A stretch of 8,760 nt of DNA from Bacillota bacterium (lineage in GTDB: Bacteria > Bacillota > Bacilli > Alicyclobacillales > Alicyclobacillaceae). This document shows, one piece after another, positions 1 through 6,386 of this stretch (the first letter of the stretch is position 1; every line of letters starts with the position of its first letter). Position numbers and translations under genes: made by a program. Location: contig JAKADF010000111.1 of NCBI GenBank assembly GCA_021820805.1, positions 1 through 8,760 of the forward strand, written 5' to 3'. The notes beneath the pieces were generated by a model. The model did no database searches and was not told the DNA's origin. It saw only the letters and a list, made by a program, of their open reading frames with translations.

Positions 1-1397
1 TATGGATGTGGGCGCATGCTCATTGGGTTGGTTTCTGTGTCGTGTTTTAGGCTAATCCAGTTGTAGATGAATTCCTTTGTGAATACGCCGCCTTCGAGCA
101 GGAATTCGTAGTCATCTTCGAGTGCGAGCAAGCTTTCTTCGAATGAGCCTGGGACGCTCTTGATGAGTGCTTTCTCGGAAGCTGGAAGGTCGTAGATGTT
201 TTTGTCGATTGGGCCGAAGCCGAGTTCGATTGGATCCAGTCTGCGCTTGATTCCATCAAGTCCTGCCATGAGCATTGCTGCAAATGCGAGATATGGGTTT
301 GCAGTTGCGTCTGGTGTGCGGAATTCAACACGGCATGATTTTGGTGAAACTGCAGCGACTGGAACACGGACGGCTGCGCTTCTGTTGCCTTTTGAGTAAA
401 CCAGGTTGATTGGTGCTTCGAACCCTGGGACCAATCGCTTGTAGGAGTTTGTGCTTGGGTTTGAGAATGCCAAGATTGCAGGTGCGTGTGACAAAATACC
501 GCCGATATAGTATCTGGCTGTATCGCTGATATTTCCATATCCGCCTTCTTCATAGAATAGAGGAGTGTCGCCGTTGAAGAGGCTTTGGTGGACGTGCATG
601 CCGGATCCGTTGTCGCCTAAAATCGGTTTTGGCATAAATGTAGCGATTTTGCCATTGCGGCGAGCAACTTGGCGTACAATATATTTGTAAAGCATTGTAA
701 TGTCTGCTGTTTTAGTAAGTGTGCTAAAGCGGAAGTTGATTTCAGCTTGGCCGGCTGTCGCGACTTCATGATGATGACGTTCGACGCGGATGCCTGCATT
801 CATCAATTCTTTAACGATTTCGGTACGAATGTCCTGTTGTGTGTCGGTAGGTGGGAGAGGGAAGTAACCACCTTTATTTTTCACTTTGTAAGCGAGGTTC
901 GGTTCGCCGCCGCGGCCCGTGTTCCACATCGCTTCTTCAGAATCAATGCTGTAGAATGACCCTTGTGCGCTGCTGTCAAAGCGGACATCGTCAAAAAGGA
1001 AAAACTCAAGTTCTGGGCCAAAATAAGCTGCTGTTGCAAGGCCAGTATTCTTCAAATATTCTTCGGCTTTTTCAGCAATGTAACGTGGATCCCGTTCGTA
1101 TCTTGTTCCATTTGGCTCAAATACGTTACAGCTGATGCCGAGAGTTGGGGCGTTTAAAAACGGATCGATATAGGCAGTATCGAATACTGGGCACATAACC
1201 ATGTCGCTTTCTTCGATGCCACGGAAGCCTTGGATACTTGAACCATCAAATGCGATACCATTGTTCAACATATCTTCATCAACTTCAACTGCAGGAATTG
1301 TCACATGATGTTGTCGACCAGGTACATCGACAATACGAAAATCCACCATTTCAATTTGATGTTTCTCTATTAGATTCAATATATCCCGGGCTTCCAA
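1..1397 (-). CDS. glnA: Type I glutamine synthetase, beta subtype (3' end cut by window edge)
   Basis: Glutamine synthetase makes glutamine from glutamate, ammonia and ATP in the cytoplasm, as a dodecamer. I translated the minus strand from TTG at 1397: 465 codons are open to the window edge, and the last readable residues are MSMRPHP, so roughly ten residues are missing. Visible family motifs are FDGSSIQGF near the N-terminus, GPELEFF with metal ligands E129 and E131 (same numbers as E. coli), HHHEVATAGQ, NGSGMHVH with H268, NPSTNSYKRLVPG, and RTPDATANPYLAF. The insert after FFLFDD and the motif KNIYDLP (Y402, matching the adenylylated Tyr397 of E. coli) place it in the GSI-beta subtype, not the shorter alpha form of B. 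subtilis. The TTG start is chosen because AAAGGAG at 1406-1412 sits 8 bases upstream and the N-terminus fits the family. A promoter and GlnR site lie upstream. No glnR gene adjoins it. Confidence 0.96.
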   Translation of the reverse strand, partial: MEARDILNLIEKHQIEMVDFRIVDVPGRQHHVTIPAVEVDEDMLNNGIAFDGSSIQGFRGIEESDMVMCPVFDTAYIDPFLNAPTLGISCNVFEPNGTRYERDPRYIAEKAEEYLKNTGLATAAYFGPELEFFLFDDVRFDSSAQGSFYSIDSEEAMWNTGRGGEPNLAYKVKNKGGYFPLPPTDTQQDIRTEIVKELMNAGIRVERHHHEVATAGQAEINFRFSTLTKTADITMLYKYIVRQVARRNGKIATFMPKPILGDNGSGMHVHQSLFNGDTPLFYEEGGYGNISDTARYYIGGILSHAPAILAFSNPSTNSYKRLVPGFEAPINLVYSKGNRSAAVRVPVAAVSPKSCRVEFRTPDATANPYLAFAAMLMAGLDGIKRRLDPIELGFGPIDKNIYDLPASEKALIKSVPGSFEESLLALEDDYEFLLEGGVFTKEFIYNWISLKHDTETNPMSMRPHP

Positions 1398-1405
1398 ATC
1401 GTCCA

Positions 1406-1412
1406 CTCCTTT
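1406..1412 (-). promoter_or_regulatory. Ribosome binding site fixing the TTG start of glnA
   Basis: Read on the minus strand this is AAAGGAG, 8 bases before the TTG at 1397. No ATG or GTG in the glnA frame has a comparable site, so it decides the start. Confidence 0.8.
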
Positions 1413-1432
1413 ATTTGTTTCTGACTAATAGT

Positions 1433-1462
1433 ATGATAAGAGCATGTTAAAATGATCGTCAA
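1433..1462 (-). promoter_or_regulatory. Sigma-A-type promoter of glnA
   Basis: On the minus strand, TTGACG (1462-1457, 5 of 6 consensus bases) is followed after 18 bases by TATCAT (1438-1433, 5 of 6). Transcription would start near 1426, giving a leader of about 30 bases before the TTG at 1397. Its position just downstream of the GlnR dyad supports it. The promoter is inferred from sequence alone. Confidence 0.65.
1445..1461 (-). promoter_or_regulatory. Possible second, degenerate GlnR half-matching site
   Basis: Read on the minus strand, TGACG-N7-TAACA matches 6 of the 8 fixed bases of the TGTNAN7TNACA consensus, with one half intact. It overlaps the glnA -35 box. Its centre is about 25 bases from the centre of the good site, close to the two-operator spacing I recall for Bacillus glnRA. 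On its own the match is weak; its position is the main argument. Confidence 0.35.
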
Positions 1463-1468
1463 CGGGTT

Positions 1469-1487
1469 ATGTCAGCTTTCTTGACAT
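1469..1487. promoter_or_regulatory. GlnR/TnrA operator (consensus dyad)
   Basis: TGTCAGCTTTCTTGACA at 1470-1486 fits the TGTNAN7TNACA consensus of the nitrogen regulators GlnR and TnrA at every fixed base, and the dyad extends one base on each side to ATGTCA/TGACAT. Its centre is about 52 bases upstream of the predicted glnA transcription start, as expected for GlnR repression. It lies in the gap shared with the divergent hydrolase gene, whose upstream region begins with the TTGACA half-site, so that gene could also be affected. No regulator gene is present in the window. Confidence 0.75.
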
Positions 1488-1542
1488 GAAATCAATAAAA
1501 AATCATTTCCTCGGAAATTGTCGAACCTTGGAGGGCTGTAAA

Positions 1543-2316
1543 TTGCAAAATTCGATATCATTGTCGGTTGGCGATTTTGTATTACGAGGGATGGAACACA
1601 TTCCGGATTTATTGAGTGAGGGTTCAACTGAGGAAAAAGTACCTGCAGTTATTCTGTTTCACGGCTTTACGGGTGATAAATTAGAGCCTCATCGAATGTT
1701 TTTGAAAATATCACGTGCGCTAGAGGCAAAAGGGATTTCGAGTTTTCGATTTGATTTCTCAGGCAGCGGTGAAAGTGATGGTAACTTTGAAGATATGACT
1801 GTGTCGAACGAAATTGCGGAAGCAAAGCGCATATTGGAGTATGTTCAGAGTCACGAGCGGATCGACCAAACGAGAATCTCATTGCTCGGGCTAAGCTTAG
1901 GCGGAATGATTGCCGGCACTGTTGCAGGGGATTTACCAGATGAAATTCAAAGACTCGTTTTGCTTGCGCCTGCAGGGAATATGAGTGAGATTGTAGCAAA
2001 TATGGTAAGACAAGTTGGAGCAGATATGTCGATGCCGTATTTTGACAGAGCAGGAGACTTAGTTGGCCGTAATTTTGCAATTGATATCCAGGCAATTGAT
2101 GGCTTTACACGAGCTAAACGATTTCAAAAGCCGGTGCTTCTTATTCACGGTACGAATGATATGACTATCCCATATACAGTTTCATTGCGTTACCGTGATG
2201 AAGTGTATAATGAAAATGCGAGCGTCCATTTGATTGAAGGGGCAGATCACACATTTAATGGTCATACCTGGGAGTCAGAGGTAATTGAGACTGTAACGGC
2301 ATTTTTAACCGCATGA
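1543..2316 (+). CDS. Alpha/beta hydrolase, cinnamoyl/feruloyl-esterase-like
   Basis: This is a cytoplasmic serine hydrolase of 257 residues with no signal peptide or membrane segment. The oxyanion region HGFTG is at residues 40-44, the nucleophile elbow GLSLGG has Ser118, the acid is Asp206 in HGTNDMTIP, and the histidine is His236 in GADHTF, so the triad is complete. The stretch SSFRFDFSGSGESDG is typical of the small esterases related to Lactobacillus and Butyrivibrio cinnamoyl esterases; the true substrate cannot be read from sequence. I start at TTG 1543 because GGAGGG at 1530-1535 precedes it by 7 bases. The in-frame ATG at 1486 has no ribosome binding site, lies inside the GlnR dyad, and would add 19 residues unlike the family. 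The stop overlaps the NUDIX start (ATGA), so the two are probably translationally coupled. It is divergent from glnA and may share the GlnR region. Confidence 0.88.
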   Translation: MQNSISLSVGDFVLRGMEHIPDLLSEGSTEEKVPAVILFHGFTGDKLEPHRMFLKISRALEAKGISSFRFDFSGSGESDGNFEDMTVSNEIAEAKRILEYVQSHERIDQTRISLLGLSLGGMIAGTVAGDLPDEIQRLVLLAPAGNMSEIVANMVRQVGADMSMPYFDRAGDLVGRNFAIDIQAIDGFTRAKRFQKPVLLIHGTNDMTIPYTVSLRYRDEVYNENASVHLIEGADHTFNGHTWESEVIETVTAFLTA

Positions 2317-2798
2317 GAACGAATAAGCAGTTATTTCAGCGGTTAGCAGTCTCTATATATAGATGCCTTCCGCGAAGCATTAGCTCGATTGTTGTTCGGA
2401 TGTTGAAAGCGACTTATCCAATTGGTGTTGTTGCAGTCGTGTTTGATGAGTCGGATAGGCTCCTCTTGCTTGAACATCGATACCACAAACCTTCGTGGCG
2501 TCTGCCTGGCGGATTGAAGGATAAGAGTGAGTCTCCTTTTGAGACAGCAAAGAGAGAGGTATTGGAAGAGGCAAATTGCGTTATACATCCGATTGCTGTT
2601 GTAGATGCAGTCGATGTAAAGTACACATTCGATGTTGCTGTTGCGGGGAAGCTGGTAAAACAAGATACGTTTTTGCCAAATGCAGAAATTCGAGCATATC
2701 GGTGGGCAGATGTTGATGAAGCCCTGTCTCTGCTACATCCAGTACATAGCCAGTTTGTAAAATCGGCTCTACGATTTTTAGGCAAATTTCAAGGTTGA
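2313..2798 (+). CDS. NUDIX hydrolase
   Basis: Members of this family cleave nucleoside diphosphates linked to another group, using Mg2+ bound by the Nudix helix. The protein has 161 residues. The Nudix box starts at G67 and runs through E73 to R81-E82-V-L-E85-E86-A-N88-C, so the metal-binding glutamates E82, E85 and E86 are present. Asn88 stands where the signature usually has glycine. A basic, hydrophobic N-terminal helix (about residues 7-32) precedes the beta strand GVVAVVF and the strand LLLLEHRY, an arrangement seen in other Bacillota NUDIX proteins. The ATG overlaps the hydrolase stop by four bases and lacks a clear ribosome binding site, so translation is probably coupled. Its substrate is unknown, and the pairing with an esterase-like hydrolase does not reveal it. 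Confidence 0.88.
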   Translation: MRTNKQLFQRLAVSIYRCLPRSISSIVVRMLKATYPIGVVAVVFDESDRLLLLEHRYHKPSWRLPGGLKDKSESPFETAKREVLEEANCVIHPIAVVDAVDVKYTFDVAVAGKLVKQDTFLPNAEIRAYRWADVDEALSLLHPVHSQFVKSALRFLGKFQG

Positions 2799-2823
2799 CC
2801 GATTTTGGCTGCAGAGGTATGAT
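2795..2823 (+). promoter_or_regulatory. Sigma-A-type promoter of proC
   Basis: TTGACC (2795-2800) and TATGAT (2818-2823) are each 5 of 6 matches to consensus with an exact 17-base spacer. The -35 box contains the stop codon of the NUDIX gene (2796-2798). Transcription would begin near 2830, about 27 bases before the proC start. This suggests proC is expressed on its own as well as by read-through. Confidence 0.65.
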
Positions 2824-2843
2824 GGCCAAAATATTTAGATAAC

Positions 2844-2849
2844 AGGAGG
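2844..2849 (+). promoter_or_regulatory. Ribosome binding site of proC
   Basis: AGGAGG is followed by two consecutive TTG codons at 2854 and 2857. Spacing is 4 bases to the first and 7 to the second. The 7-base spacing matches that of the hydrolase (1543) and dioxygenase (6387) genes, so 2857 is preferred, with 2854 possible. Confidence 0.6.
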
Positions 2850-2856
2850 GGCCTTG

Positions 2857-3696
2857 TTGCAGAATGAAAATTTGTTTTTAATGGGTGCCGGGTCAATGGC
2901 TGAGGCATTTATTCGCGGCGTAATTTCGCAAAAAGCGGTCTCTCCGAGAAACATCTATGTGATGAATCGATCTAATCGCGAACGGGCACAGAGGCTTGTC
3001 CTTGAATATGGCATACAGATTGCTGAGTCGAAAGAAGCTGTTCGTGATGCAAGAGTAGTTGTTCTGGCAGTAAAACCGGCAGATGCACAAGTTGCACTTT
3101 CACAAATTGCACCTTACTTTCATGGGCAGGTGTTGTTGTCTTTTGCGGCTGGGATTCCGATTGAATGGCTCGAGACCCAAACGAATTCTATGGCAACCGT
3201 GATTCGCGCAATGCCGAACTTGCCAGTTGCAGTCCAAGCTGGTGCGACAGCAGTAGCATACGGTGCGGGGGTTCGTCCTGAAGATGCAGAGTATGTACGC
3301 TTCTTGTTGTCCAAAGTTGGTATTGTCGTTGATTTACCAGAATCCCTTATGGACGCAGCGACTGCCTTTTCCGGCAGCGGTCCAGGTTTCGTCAGTTATT
3401 TTCTTGAGGCGATGGAAGCAGCAGCTGTTCGATTAGGATTTGACGCGCTTACGGCACGGGCTCTGCTCTTACAAACTGTGATTGGAACTGCAAGAGTCCT
3501 CGGAGAGTGGGGCCTAAGTCCTGAAGAACTTAGGAAGCGTGTGACATCTCCTAAAGGCACAACCCACGCTGGACTCAGCGTGTTTGAAAATAATCACCTG
3601 CTTGATACTGTGTATGATGTGCTAAAGGCAGCAGCGAATCGCTCTACGGAAATGGGGCAGGCATACAGTTCTGATTTCGATAATGAGAAAGAATAA
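2857..3696 (+). CDS. proC: Pyrroline-5-carboxylate reductase
   Basis: This enzyme carries out the last step of proline synthesis, reducing 1-pyrroline-5-carboxylate to proline with NAD(P)H in the cytoplasm. The protein is 279 residues, usual for the family. The N-terminal Rossmann fold has GAGSMA at residues 10-15, followed by AVKP (71-74) and IRAMPN (116-121). The C-terminal dimer and active-site domain has SGSGPGFV (172-179) and the family signature TSPKGTTHAGL (230-240), where Lys replaces the second glycine of the common TSPGGTT. The SGSGP motif and the signature argue for true ProC rather than the competence homologue ComER. It has its own promoter after the NUDIX gene and ends before a strong terminator. 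Start 2857 versus 2854 differs by one residue. Confidence 0.95.
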   Translation: MQNENLFLMGAGSMAEAFIRGVISQKAVSPRNIYVMNRSNRERAQRLVLEYGIQIAESKEAVRDARVVVLAVKPADAQVALSQIAPYFHGQVLLSFAAGIPIEWLETQTNSMATVIRAMPNLPVAVQAGATAVAYGAGVRPEDAEYVRFLLSKVGIVVDLPESLMDAATAFSGSGPGFVSYFLEAMEAAAVRLGFDALTARALLLQTVIGTARVLGEWGLSPEELRKRVTSPKGTTHAGLSVFENNHLLDTVYDVLKAAANRSTEMGQAYSSDFDNEKE

Positions 3697-3737
3697 GGAA
3701 ATAAAAACAATATTCCTGGTATCATGCGAACATAATT

Positions 3738-3780
3738 GTCGAATAGGCCGTTTTAATCGGCTCTATCCGACTTTTTTATT
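3738..3780 (+). terminator. Rho-independent terminator after proC
   Basis: The left arm (3738-3750, GTCGAATAGGCCG) pairs with the right arm (3758-3771) with one bulge, around loop TTTTAAT, and is followed by TTTTTT at 3772-3777. The minus strand has no T run after the hairpin, so it probably terminates only rightward transcription. It closes the hydrolase-NUDIX-proC group. Confidence 0.85.
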
Positions 3781-3800
3781 TAGCAGAAGTCTCTAAACTC

Positions 3801-3829
3801 CTAATGCTCCAAAACACTAATGCCCCAAA
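3801..3829. repeat. Short imperfect direct repeat between proC and mogA
   Basis: CTAATGCTCCAAA (3801-3813) and CTAATGCCCCAAA (3817-3829) differ at one base and are separated by 3 bases. They lie between the proC terminator and the mogA stop codon. No role is evident. Confidence 0.5.
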
Positions 3830-3836
3830 GTCCGCA

Positions 3837-4352
3837 CTACTTTTTATGCTCTGTATGACCTTCAATCAAGTCGAGGACATGGTTTAGTACTGGAGAGATA
3901 ACTGCAAAACCTTCTTGAACAGCTTTCGGACTGCCTGGCAAGTTCACGATAAGAGTATGCCGGCGGACACCTACCGTTTGCCTTGAGGTCATAGCCATCG
4001 GTGTCTTTTTGAGACCTTCTGCCCGCATCGCTTCAGCCATGCCGGGAATTGTTCGCTCTACAACAGAGAGTGTTGCTTCTGGCGTTACATCCCTTGGCCC
4101 AAGCCCTGTACCGCCTGTTGTAAGAATGATATGAACTTGCTTTGTATCACAAAGTTCCTTTAGTGTGGTGACGATAGTGTCAAAATCATCTGGAACCACT
4201 TTTCGAATGGTAACCTCAAATCCGCATTCTATTGCAAGAGATGAGAGGAGTTCACCGCTTTTATCGATGCGCGACCCAACTGATGCACCGTCACTCATCG
4301 TAATAATGGCAGCTTTTCGGCGGTTTTCCGCCGAAATCATTTTATCTGTCAA
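3837..4352 (-). CDS. mogA: Molybdenum cofactor biosynthesis protein, MogA/MoaB family
   Basis: Family members bind molybdopterin and adenylylate it before molybdenum insertion, in the cytoplasm. The protein is 171 residues, a single MoCF-binding domain. SDGAS (20-24) follows the first strand, TTGGTGLGPRDVTPEAT (78-94) is the molybdopterin-binding loop with the key Asp88, and NLPGSPKAV (137-145) is the second signature. IPGMAEAMRAEGLKKTP resembles MogA more than the B. subtilis MoaB form, hence the symbol. The start is TTG at 4352: GGGGGA upstream (about 4359-4364) is an imperfect ribosome binding site 6-7 bases away, while ATG at 4340 has none. A perfect 9-bp hairpin begins 16 bases into the gene. 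It is convergent with proC and divergent from pgcA, and no other Moco gene is in the window. Confidence 0.92.
   Translation of the reverse strand: MTDKMISAENRRKAAIITMSDGASVGSRIDKSGELLSSLAIECGFEVTIRKVVPDDFDTIVTTLKELCDTKQVHIILTTGGTGLGPRDVTPEATLSVVERTIPGMAEAMRAEGLKKTPMAMTSRQTVGVRRHTLIVNLPGSPKAVQEGFAVISPVLNHVLDLIEGHTEHKK
4315..4336 (-). other. Perfect 9-bp stem-loop at the start of the mogA coding sequence
   Basis: TTTCGGCGG (4315-4323) and CCGCCGAAA (4328-4336) are perfectly complementary around a TTTT loop. In the mogA message the hairpin covers codons 6 to 13 and begins 16 bases after the start codon, within the ribosome footprint. It is not followed by a T run in either direction, so it is not a terminator. 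Confidence 0.6.
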
Positions 4353-4415
4353 TTGTATTCCCCCGTTCTATATACTCTCATTCAATCAGACCATAATAGA
4401 ATGCACAAAGTCCAG

Positions 4416-4421
4416 TATAAT
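4416..4421 (+). promoter_or_regulatory. Possible -10 box for pgcA
   Basis: A perfect TATAAT lies 36 bases before the pgcA start codon. No good -35 hexamer is found 16 to 18 bases upstream (ATAATA or CATAAT) and there is no TGn extension, so the promoter call is tentative. I could not identify a convincing mogA promoter in the same divergent gap (4353-4457). Confidence 0.35.
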
Positions 4422-4457
4422 AAAATCATATGGACACATCGTGGAGGGGTTGGTTAG

Positions 4458-6248
4458 ATGCGGGCAGCGGAAGAATACAAGAAATGGTTAGCATATTTGG
4501 AGCTCGAAGGAACCGAGAAACTGGGCCTTACCTCAGACAATTCCCAAAACCGAGGTCATGATTTGGTTGAGGAGCTACTTTCGATACGAAATAATGAGCG
4601 AGAGATTGAGGAAAGATTCGGTCGAGAGCTTGAGTTTGGTACAGGCGGAATGCGCGGAATTATTGGTGCCGGCCTAAACCGAATGAATATACATACGATT
4701 CGACGTGTATCACAAGCCCTAGCGCGTTTTGTAAAACTTCAAGGCGATGAGTCATCTAGACGCGGTATTGTTATTGGCTATGACTGCAGAAGGATGTCTT
4801 ATGAATTTGCAGTTGCTTCTGGAATTGTTATGGCGGCAGAAGGAGTAAAAGCGTACGTATTTCCATACCTATGTCCAACACCTGAATTGTCTTTTACTGT
4901 CCGTCACCTGCATGCAGCTGCTGGTGTGATGATTACGGCAAGCCACAATCCACCCGAGTATAACGGCTATAAGGTGTATGGAGCAGATGGAGGGCAGCTT
5001 CTGCCGGAAGCGGCAAATCAAGTTCGCAACCTCATGGCAGATAGTTCGAGTCTCTTTGATGTTCAAACGATGGCATTAGATGATGCAATTCAAAATGGCC
5101 GTTTTGAGTGGGTAGATAAATCGATTCGAGAGACATATGTTAACCGCGTTGTAAAGGATCTTAAGTTTGCAAATGTATCTGAAGAGGCGAGAGGTGCCCT
5201 GCGGATTGTTTATACACCCCTTCATGGCACTGGCAGTGTTCCTGTGCAGCAGGTATTAAGCTTGGCAGGATATGAAGAAGTGTTGTATGTCCCAGAACAA
5301 ATGGAACCAGATGGAGAATTCCCAACTGTTAAGAGCCCGAACCCGGAGGAGCCGGAGGCGCTTGATATCGCGATCCGATTGGCAAAGCAAACGAAAGCAG
5401 ATATTGTGCTTGGTACAGACCCAGATGCAGACCGTGTTGGGATTGCCGTACGAGATGCACACGGTGAGTATAAACTCTTTACAGGAAATCAAGTCGGATC
5501 TTTGCTTGTGGATTTTGTGCTCTCGGATTTGAAACATCGAAATCAATTGCCGGATAACGGAATTGTGTATAAAACGATTGTAACTTCTGAACTAGGAAGA
5601 GAAGTTGCAGCAGCTTACGGCGTCAAAACGTTTGACACATTGACGGGGTTTAAGTATATAGGCGAGCAGATAACACAGAGTGAAGAGTCAGGGGAGAATA
5701 CATTTTTAATTGGGTATGAAGAGAGTTACGGATACTTGCTATCCAAGGTGGTAAGAGATAAAGATGCGGTGCAGACTGTGCTTGCAATCGTGGAAATGGC
5801 GGCATATGAGCAAGCAAATGGCAGAACCCTCATTGATAAACTTGAGGCGTTGTTCGATAAATTTGGATGGCACAGAGAAACGCTCATGAGTGCTACGCTG
5901 CCAGGTGCAGACGGTATGGAACAAATGAATCGAATCATGGCAAAATTACGTGACAAGCCGCTGACCTTTGCAGAAAATGATCTGACTGCGGTTGAGGATT
6001 ATGTTGCAAGAAAACGTACGGAATTTGGCCATAATGGTAAAGAATCAGTTACACCCCTTTTGCTTCCAACAGCAGATGTTCTTAAATTTTTCTACGAGGA
6101 TGGTACCTGGGTGGCCATTCGTCCATCTGGAACCGAGCCGAAATTGAAAGCGTATATCGCGGTTAAGGGAAACGATGAATCTGAGTGCCAAAATAAAATA
6201 ACTTTGTTCCAAAGTGCACTGGAGAAGGCGTTTGGTGTAAATCGTTAA
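4458..6248 (+). CDS. pgcA: Alpha-phosphoglucomutase / phospho-sugar mutase
   Basis: This enzyme interconverts glucose 6-phosphate and glucose 1-phosphate, supplying UDP-glucose for glycolipids, wall polymers or glycogen; some members also act on mannose phosphates. It is 596 residues, close to B. subtilis PgcA, and has the four-domain layout of the phosphohexomutases: TGGMRG near residue 60, the phosphoserine loop TASHNPPEYNGYKVYG with Ser162, the Mg2+ loop GTDPDADR with Asp321, Asp323 and Asp325, the sugar-binding loop GYEESYG (419-425), and the phosphate-binding loop RPSGTEPK (555-562). All key residues are present. The ATG at 4458 follows GGAGGGG (4443-4449) by 8 bases. No clear terminator follows, so some read-through into the dioxygenase gene is possible. 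The next gene is 138 bases downstream. Confidence 0.95.
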   Translation: MRAAEEYKKWLAYLELEGTEKLGLTSDNSQNRGHDLVEELLSIRNNEREIEERFGRELEFGTGGMRGIIGAGLNRMNIHTIRRVSQALARFVKLQGDESSRRGIVIGYDCRRMSYEFAVASGIVMAAEGVKAYVFPYLCPTPELSFTVRHLHAAAGVMITASHNPPEYNGYKVYGADGGQLLPEAANQVRNLMADSSSLFDVQTMALDDAIQNGRFEWVDKSIRETYVNRVVKDLKFANVSEEARGALRIVYTPLHGTGSVPVQQVLSLAGYEEVLYVPEQMEPDGEFPTVKSPNPEEPEALDIAIRLAKQTKADIVLGTDPDADRVGIAVRDAHGEYKLFTGNQVGSLLVDFVLSDLKHRNQLPDNGIVYKTIVTSELGREVAAAYGVKTFDTLTGFKYIGEQITQSEESGENTFLIGYEESYGYLLSKVVRDKDAVQTVLAIVEMAAYEQANGRTLIDKLEALFDKFGWHRETLMSATLPGADGMEQMNRIMAKLRDKPLTFAENDLTAVEDYVARKRTEFGHNGKESVTPLLLPTADVLKFFYEDGTWVAIRPSGTEPKLKAYIAVKGNDESECQNKITLFQSALEKAFGVNR

Positions 6249-6386
6249 GGGATTTTTATCCTTGATTTCGCTAATTTACGTGGATTTCAACTTAAATGTG
6301 CTTGTTGTCACAGGAAGCATAGAGGATATTCCTTTACACTACAACATAGTTGCTCGTAATACGTAATACGAATTGGAGGAACACAA
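6249..6386. other. Gap between pgcA and the dioxygenase gene, with a short tandem repeat
   Basis: I see no gene here. CGTAATA is repeated twice in tandem and continues for two bases (6355-6370), just before the GGAGG at 6375-6379 that serves the ATG at 6387. Candidate -35 boxes TTGTCA (6305-6310) and TTTACA (6333-6338) lack good -10 partners. A 6-bp stem with a bulge at 6247-6263 has no T run and is not a convincing terminator. Confidence 0.4.

Noticed and set aside
47..553. Open frame of 168 codons on the minus strand
   Set aside because: It lies in another frame of glnA, whose true minus-strand frame carries every glutamine synthetase motif without interruption. The alternative protein is Ser/Gln/Thr-rich and has no family resemblance.
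1409..1509. A plus-strand promoter for the hydrolase in the divergent gap
   Set aside because: TTGACA at 1481-1486 is a perfect -35 but has only CATTTC-like sequence at the -10 position, and TATGAT at 1432-1437 has no good -35. Neither pair is good enough to call.
1486..1542. ATG at 1486 as the hydrolase start
   Set aside because: It has no ribosome binding site and lies in the GlnR dyad, whereas TTG 1543 has GGAGGG 7 bases upstream.
6243..6270. Terminator after pgcA
   Set aside because: The stem AAGG(G)AT/ATCCTT is short, has a bulge and is not followed by a T run.
6355..6370. CGTAATA repeats as part of a CRISPR or iteron array
   Set aside because: There are only about two and a third 7-base units with no spacers and no associated genes.
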